Shown piece after piece: positions 51,779 to 54,663 of a stretch of 54,663 bases of DNA. The position numbers and the translations under genes were made by a program. Numbering within the stretch: position 1 is the first letter of the stretch; each line of letters begins with the position of its first letter. The notes beneath the pieces are model-generated. The model was not told the origin of the DNA. It saw only the letters and a list, made by a program, of their open reading frames with translations, and searched no databases. Source of the stretch: an uncultured Clostridia bacterium. GTDB lineage: Bacteria > Bacillota > Clostridia > Christensenellales > UBA1242. The stretch is from assembly GCA_934778125.1 (NCBI GenBank), contig CAKVOF010000004.1, positions 1 through 54,663 of the forward strand. Reading direction: 5' to 3'.

Positions 51779-51796
51779 GTTTCGACATTTTTTTTA
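51759..51796 (+). terminator. Terminator overlapping the end of sigE
   Basis: AAATGTTGAAAC (51759-51770) pairs with GTTTCGACATTT (51779-51790) with one G-U; T-rich tail. The stem includes the last codons and stop of sigE, so spoIIGA-sigE and sigG are separate transcripts. Confidence 0.8.
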
Positions 51797-51931
51797 TAAT
51801 TTTTAAAGCTATGCAATTATAAAAAACGATGGTGTTTGCTTAAGTTTATTGTGTTTTCGATAGAAAAACGGTATTGAATAATTTCATATGAAATGGAAAA
51901 CCTAATAAAAACAATAAAGGTTGGTTTTTAT

Positions 51932-52711
51932 ATGGTTAACAAAGTTGAAATCACTGGAATAAACACATCTGAACTGCCAAAACTTAGCGGGGCAGAACAA
52001 TTTGAATTAATGAAAAAAATAAAACAAGGCGATTTAGTTGCGAGAGAACAATTTGCAATATGCAATATGCGTTTAGTTCTTTCCGTTGTCCAAAAATTCA
52101 AATTTAGAATTGAAAGCTATGATGATGTTTTTCAAGTTGGTTGTGTGGGACTTATGAAAGCGATTGACAATTTCAACACAGAGTTGAATGTTAAATTTAG
52201 CACCTATGCAGTTCCTATGATAATAGGTGAAATAAGAAGATTTTTGAGAGACAATAACTCAATAAAAGTTAGTCGTAGTTTGCGCGATATCGCTTTTCAA
52301 GTTCTGAAAGCAAGGGAACATCTTATAAAAGTTAATTCAAGTGAACCATCAATCGATAACATTTCGGAATACCTTGATATTCCAATCCGTGATGTTGCGC
52401 TTGCTATGGAGGCAATTAGTGATCCTGTTTCGTTATGTGAACCGGTTTATAACGATGGTGATGACACAATATATTTAATGGATCAATTAAAAGATGATAG
52501 GAGTTCCGAAGATGATTGGTTAGAAAAAATTAATTTAAAAGATGCGTTTAAAAAATTATCACCACGTGAGAAAAAAATATTGCAACTTAGGTATTTTATA
52601 GGTAAAACACAAATGGAAGTTTCAGATGAAATAGGAATTAGTCAAGCACAAGTGAGCAGACTAGAAAAAAATGCAATAAAACAAATTAAAGGAAGTTTTG
52701 CATTACTTTAA
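51932..52711 (+). CDS. sigG: Sporulation sigma factor SigG
   Basis: 259 residues from ATG 51932. The start VNKVEITGINTSELPKLSG matches the conserved SigG N terminus (NKVEICGVDTSKLPVL type) with the anti-sigma contact region. Regions 2, 3 and 4 are complete (NMRLVLSVVQKFKFRIESYDDVFQVGCVGLMKAIDNF; HTH at MEVSDEIGISQAQVSRLEK). Late forespore sigma factor controlling spore DNA protection and germination genes. A 153-bp leader follows the sigE terminator; a sigma-F promoter is expected there but I could not fix one. Confidence 0.93.
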   Translation: MVNKVEITGINTSELPKLSGAEQFELMKKIKQGDLVAREQFAICNMRLVLSVVQKFKFRIESYDDVFQVGCVGLMKAIDNFNTELNVKFSTYAVPMIIGEIRRFLRDNNSIKVSRSLRDIAFQVLKAREHLIKVNSSEPSIDNISEYLDIPIRDVALAMEAISDPVSLCEPVYNDGDDTIYLMDQLKDDRSSEDDWLEKINLKDAFKKLSPREKKILQLRYFIGKTQMEVSDEIGISQAQVSRLEKNAIKQIKGSFALL

Positions 52712-53002
52712 TAAATAATTTTTAAGCATTGTTAAAAAATAGTTATAATTTCAAATGTCAATATAAAAAATGTTTTTATTTTGATTATTGCTATAATATA
52801 TACTATGATGTAATTGTCTAATTTTCTATATAATTAAAAATTTGCTAATTAATGGTGAAAAAATAATAATCTTAAAAAAACTTATTATACTAATCAAACT
52901 TTTAAAATATAAAAAATATGTAGAAATTTGTAATAAAATATCGAAAACTGCAAAACATATAAATGTGGGGAATGAAACCTCATAATATATAGGAGGTAAA
53001 TT

Positions 53003-53149
53003 ATGGCAAGACAAGCAGAATCTAAAAATACTAGAACTAACTCTAGATCAGCTAAATCAAGCACTAGAGCATGTTCAAGTAAAATGGAATGCGGAAGCGA
53101 TAGTGCTAAATCAGCTAACACTAGAAAAGCTAGTAAGCGTTCTAAATAG
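53003..53149 (+). CDS. Small basic Ser/Lys/Arg-rich protein
   Basis: 48 residues from an ATG 7 nt after a perfect AGGAGG. About half the residues are Ser, Lys or Arg in short repeats (S-A-K-S, N-T-R), with two Cys and a near absence of hydrophobics. It should bind nucleic acid or be disordered. It follows sigG and ends before a strong terminator, so it may be a spore or nucleoid protein, but it matches no SASP motif. The 290 bp upstream (52712-53002) are AT-rich; I see no convincing promoter there. The antisense frame is open by chance. Confidence 0.65.
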   Translation: MARQAESKNTRTNSRSAKSSTRACSSKMECGSDSAKSANTRKASKRSK

Positions 53150-53169
53150 TTTTAACCATAGTTAAACCT

Positions 53170-53198
53170 AAAAAAGTGGCTTTATGCCACTTTTTTTT
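53170..53198 (+). terminator. Terminator of the small basic gene
   Basis: AAAAAAGTGGC/GCCACTTTTTT with a TTTAT loop and eight T. Perfect 11-bp stem. Confidence 0.9.
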
Positions 53199-53317
53199 CG
53201 TGTTGTGATGTTGATTTAAAACTAATAAATCTAATATTTGTGTTGAAAAATTAGTTGTGATTTAGATTGATGCCATATTTGGTAAAATATAAATAAAACT
53301 TATAATTGAATTGGGTA

Positions 53318-53346
53318 TTGACTTTATGCTTTTGCGTGTGTTAATA
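53318..53346 (+). promoter_or_regulatory. Promoter of the DUF6273-like gene
   Basis: TTGACT (53318-53323), a 17-bp spacer, TTAATA (53341-53346), about 45 bp before the ATG. Confidence 0.5.
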
Positions 53347-53391
53347 TATATATATTAAAGAATTAAAATTTATTTGTTAGGTGGTGGCAAA

Positions 53392-54663
53392 ATGGCAAAT
53401 AATGAAATAAAAAATGTAATTGAAAATATTAAATCAAATGCAATATCAAGTGAAAAGGTTAAAGTTGATAATCACTCACCTTTAACTTTTTCTGATTTTA
53501 TTGTGCCTCAAAAGGTTTATGATGATGACATTAATAAGCCTAAGTGTGTTGAAAATAACGATAAGGTTATTATTTTTTCATCAGATCAGATGCCAAAAAA
53601 GATGGTAGTAACGCCAACAGATTATGCAATATTAACTGGTGCATTATTAAATCCTTATCTTAAATCTAGTAGATCAACTAGAGTTTGGTTAAATTTTTTT
53701 GGTCATTATAACAAGAATAATATATATTGCACTGACTTTAACGGATATTATTCTGAATCAACCTGCCAAGAAACAGAAATTGCATTGCAACCAATGATCA
53801 ATCTTGATGCGAATAAACTCGCAAGTGTTTGGAATAACTTGAATGGCTGTGAAACTAAAACTGTTTGCGATGAAAATGGTAATATAAAGTATCGCACAAT
53901 AAATTTTGGAATGTATCCTAAATCATATGTTGGTAATGAATTAAATAATAAACTTGAAAAATTATATAAAGAATCAAATTTAAGCCTTCAAAAACTTGAT
54001 AAGTCGTATCCATCAATTTTAGAATGGTGGCAACCAAAAGATAGTAAACAATTTGAAATAAATGAAAATCCATCATTTTTCTATGTTAATGATGAAAACA
54101 CGTATGTCCGAGTATGCACAAATGATTCGAGTATAGGTGCAGAGATAACAATGGCAAATGGTGATGTGTTAAAAAATGAAGCGGGCAATAATAAGTGGGT
54201 TAAGTTAGAGCCAATCACTTGGAGAATATTAAATTGGGATTTATTACCAACTTCAATTAATCCAAAAGGTACTGGTCAAACGGGTGTGATGAGTTTGATA
54301 TCAGAGCAAGCAATAGTTGCGGGGGTTCCGTTTCAGAACTTAGATGTCGTTGTGGCTGAAAAATTTAAACTTAATTTTTGGTGCAACAGTTGTGCAAGGG
54401 GCTTTTTAAATGGATATGATATGAATTCCGATAGCGTTTATAATGATGTTAATTCGGATAACATTAGAATACATAGTAAATCTTATGATTTTTCACAAAT
54501 TGGATTTTTAAATCAAGCATTTAGTGAAATTGTTTCAATAAAATCAAAAGAAGATTTAGAAAGAGATAAAAATATGGCAATTCAAAAACAAAAAGGCTAT
54601 GGAGTTTCAATTGATGAAACTCCAATGACCACAGATGAGCAACTAAACTTCTATTTCCAAAAC
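53392..54663 (+). CDS. DUF6273-like protein, 5' part only
   Basis: 424 codons from ATG 53392 (AGGTGGTGG upstream), open to the window end. No signal peptide or membrane segment. Two segments recall DUF6273: WVKLEPITWRILNWDLL...GVMSLISEQAIVAG (about 270-315) and NFWCNSCARGFLNGYDM...FLNQAFSEIVSI (about 330-385), matching the family pattern I-x-W-R-V-L, L-L-I-S-E, W-x-N-S-x-x-R-x-W-L-N-G and A-F-S/T-x-x-E. The first 260 residues match nothing I know. DUF6273 is of unknown function, frequent in gut Firmicutes. Confidence 0.68.
   Translation, partial: MANNEIKNVIENIKSNAISSEKVKVDNHSPLTFSDFIVPQKVYDDDINKPKCVENNDKVIIFSSDQMPKKMVVTPTDYAILTGALLNPYLKSSRSTRVWLNFFGHYNKNNIYCTDFNGYYSESTCQETEIALQPMINLDANKLASVWNNLNGCETKTVCDENGNIKYRTINFGMYPKSYVGNELNNKLEKLYKESNLSLQKLDKSYPSILEWWQPKDSKQFEINENPSFFYVNDENTYVRVCTNDSSIGAEITMANGDVLKNEAGNNKWVKLEPITWRILNWDLLPTSINPKGTGQTGVMSLISEQAIVAGVPFQNLDVVVAEKFKLNFWCNSCARGFLNGYDMNSDSVYNDVNSDNIRIHSKSYDFSQIGFLNQAFSEIVSIKSKEDLERDKNMAIQKQKGYGVSIDETPMTTDEQLNFYFQN

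Noticed and set aside
52956..52987. CATATAA...CATAATA as a sigma-G promoter for the small basic gene
   Set aside because: Transcription would begin inside the ribosome binding site, so the gene could not be translated normally.
1..54663. CRISPR array, rRNA or insertion sequence
   Set aside because: No regularly spaced direct repeats, no rRNA-like conserved blocks and no transposase frames were found.

Overview
The window is AT-rich, low-GC DNA from an endospore-forming Firmicute, most likely an uncultured gut Clostridia (Christensenellales-like) lineage. I infer this from the gene content: spoIIGA, sigE and sigG directly downstream of ftsZ, a PdaB-type spore deacetylase, a SpoVD-type PBP with a PASTA domain, RNase J, and strong AGGAGG-type ribosome binding sites. 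TGA is used as a stop throughout, so the genetic code is standard.

Layout. (1) 1-2.6 kb: an RluD-like pseudouridine synthase, PdaB and a two-OB-fold SSB-like protein. (2) 2.7-18.4 kb: a compact podovirus-like virion cassette. It has a sigma-region-4-like regulator, large terminase, zinc-ribbon protein, portal, scaffold, major capsid, adaptor, tail-hub propeller, coiled-coil protein and two holin-like proteins, with two minus-strand SH3 membrane proteins beside or inside it. It is headed by a consensus promoter whose start overlaps a LexA (SOS) box. I see no integrase, replication, recombination or endolysin gene. (3) 18.5-34.4 kb: housekeeping genes (rnj, groEL/groES, lspA-rluD, tig-clpP-clpX) mixed with small membrane proteins, a sigma-E-type spore protein gene and a metallophosphoesterase. 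This stretch holds two copies of a divergent SLOG-domain/XRE pair. One is intact and bracketed by identical 34-bp terminator hairpins; the other is decayed, with a nonsense codon in XRE and a frameshift and truncation in SLOG. It also holds three intergenic three-hairpin (cloverleaf) elements at 19.5, 25.6 and 31.7 kb. (4) 34.6-52.7 kb: the division and cell wall (dcw) cluster mraZ-rsmH-ftsL-spoVD-murE-mraY-murD-ftsW, an inserted XRE/lipoprotein pair, then murA-ftsQ-ftsA-like-ftsZ-spoIIGA-sigE-sigG. murF, murG, murC and murB are absent from the cluster. (5) 52.7-54.7 kb: a 48-residue Ser/Lys/Arg-rich basic protein and the 5' part of a DUF6273-like gene that runs off the window.

How it fits together: the dcw block makes lipid-II precursors and the divisome, and the adjoining sigma genes switch the divided cell into sporulation. 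The SOS-controlled virion cassette is the most system-like anomaly. It looks like a defective or domesticated phage, possibly a gene-transfer-agent-like particle. The terminator-bracketed SLOG-XRE module, with a dying second copy, is the best candidate for an undescribed small accessory system.
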